Positions 5,487 to 6,378 of a stretch of 6,378 nucleotides of DNA are shown here, piece after piece. How positions within the stretch are numbered: the stretch's first letter is position 1; every line of letters starts with the position of its first letter. The stretch is from an uncultured Ruminococcus sp. (GTDB lineage Bacteria; Bacillota; Clostridia; Oscillospirales; Ruminococcaceae): the NCBI GenBank assembly GCA_946540705.1, contig CAMNJD010000433.1, positions 1-6,378 of the forward strand, in the 5' to 3' direction. Made by a program: the position numbers and the translations under genes. A model generated the notes under the pieces. That model made no database searches. It was given only the letters and a program-made list of their open reading frames with translations, and had not been told where the DNA came from.

Positions 5487-6378
5487 TTAATTGGTCGCCG
5501 GCAGCGAAGCCGCTGCAACTGCCTGACCGACTCTGCGGTCCATTTCGTCCGGCAGGATGAACTGAATCTTCGCTGCAAGCTCCGGGAACTCCGCGTTCAG
5601 CACTTCCTTAGCCTTTTCGATGATCAGATCGCCGCCGAGGCCGGAGGTCACTCTGCCGGAGATCTGGAGATACTGAATATCATAGAAATCCGCGTAATTC
5701 GCGATCGCATAGCCGAAATACGTACCGATCGTGCGGAAGATATCCTTTGCGCCCTCATCGCCTGTTTCGAGAATCGCCTGCACGGCCTTCAGCTTTTCCG
5801 CGAGGGTCAGGTTCTCATCGAGCGTAATGCCGGCCTTCGGTGCAAGGCGGATGACCGCATCCTGCGAGAAATACTTGACGCCGCAGCCGTAGTCGCCCGA
5901 CCACTCATCGACCGGCGAATCGGGGTTGTAGTCCACCGGCACGAACGCCAGCTCATTGTGCCAGCCGGTGACATGACCGTCTGCGTCGATATAGCCGCCC
6001 GCCTGCGAGGTTCCCATGGCAATGCCCAGCACGCCGTTGACATCCATCGCCATAGATGCTGCAAGTGCCGCGACATCGCCGTCATTCGCAACAGCATACG
6101 GCACGCCCAGCTCATTCAGCACATCGACATAGACATTCTTGCAGGCTTCGCCCTGTGTGTCCTTCGGGACCTTCAGGAACAGATGCGAGACCATTGCGCG
6201 GTTTGCAACCAGAACGCCCGCCGTCGAAACACCGACCGCATCAAATGACGGCATATGCTCCGCCGCCCTGAGGATCGCATTTTTGATATGCTCATGGTGA
6301 TAGGAAATATCCTCCGCGAGCTTCGGGAGCCAGACGATCTCCTCTGCCCAGACCGTCTCGCCGTTGACGACAGCCGCG
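5487..6378 (-). CDS. ROK-family protein, atypical sugar kinase-like (5' end outside window)
   Basis: The frame is open from the right edge to a TAA at 5487, giving 296 visible residues; the N-terminus, with the first phosphate-binding motif, is missing. ROK proteins are cytoplasmic sugar kinases (glucose, fructose, GlcNAc, ManNAc) or repressors of the actin-like ATPase fold. Counting from the Met codon at 6254, evidence is AVGVSTAGVLV (6-16), VANDGDVAALAAS (56-68) with the expected catalytic Asp58, and the glycine-rich GIAMGTSQAGGYI (77-89). The next segment is unusual. Where the family has a GEIGH motif and a CxCGxxGC zinc site, this protein reads NELAF (100-104) and EWSGDYGCG (117-125), keeping one cysteine and lacking the zinc histidine. 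The C-terminal part (LQISGRVTSGLGGDLI) is ROK-like. Substrate unknown; the nagA neighbour hints at amino sugars. The Met at 6254 is internal, not the start. Confidence 0.85.
   Translation of the reverse strand, partial: AAVVNGETVWAEEIVWLPKLAEDISYHHEHIKNAILRAAEHMPSFDAVGVSTAGVLVANRAMVSHLFLKVPKDTQGEACKNVYVDVLNELGVPYAVANDGDVAALAASMAMDVNGVLGIAMGTSQAGGYIDADGHVTGWHNELAFVPVDYNPDSPVDEWSGDYGCGVKYFSQDAVIRLAPKAGITLDENLTLAEKLKAVQAILETGDEGAKDIFRTIGTYFGYAIANYADFYDIQYLQISGRVTSGLGGDLIIEKAKEVLNAEFPELAAKIQFILPDEMDRRVGQAVAAASLPATN

Overview
The window is a compact, GC-rich chromosomal segment with every recognisable gene on the minus strand. Reading in the direction of transcription (right to left) it holds a 5'-truncated ROK-family sugar kinase-like gene, nagA (GlcNAc-6-phosphate deacetylase), a DinB/YfiT-like putative metalloenzyme, ddl (D-Ala-D-Ala ligase), murF and scpB. 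The protein sequences, the strong AGGAGG-type ribosome binding sites and the GC-rich codon use suggest a Gram-positive Clostridia member, most likely Oscillospirales/Ruminococcaceae. That assignment is inferred from general resemblance, not from a marker gene.

Layout from right to left: 6378-5487 ROK protein (start outside the window); 5486-5243 non-coding leader with three phased AATCTG repeats and several hairpins; 5242-4181 nagA; 4162-3662 DinB-like gene, 18 nt after nagA with its own good ribosome binding site; 3661-3586 short gap; 3585-2527 ddl; 2524-1079 murF; 1074-469 scpB; 468-206 structured non-coding tail; 205-156 strong intrinsic terminator; 156-128 a consensus sigma-A-type promoter facing left, for a gene whose body lies beyond the left edge.

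Two functional themes are visible. The right half looks like amino-sugar handling: NagA yields glucosamine-6-phosphate, and ROK proteins are often amino-sugar or hexose kinases or regulators. The left half makes the D-Ala-D-Ala dipeptide (Ddl) and adds it to the peptidoglycan precursor (MurF); scpB (chromosome condensation) is attached to it by very tight translational coupling. The Shine-Dalgarno of murF is written in the last codons of ddl, and that of scpB in the last codons and stop of murF. GlcN6P feeds UDP-GlcNAc synthesis, so the two halves are metabolically related, but a single transcript is not shown.

I see no mobile element, CRISPR array, tRNA or rRNA. The genes themselves are ordinary. 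The points most worth a second look are the structured nagA leader, which includes an alternative start whose Shine-Dalgarno lies in a hairpin, the ROK protein that has lost most of the family zinc site, and the 260-base structured tail after scpB. I found no convincing evidence of a previously undescribed multi-gene system here.
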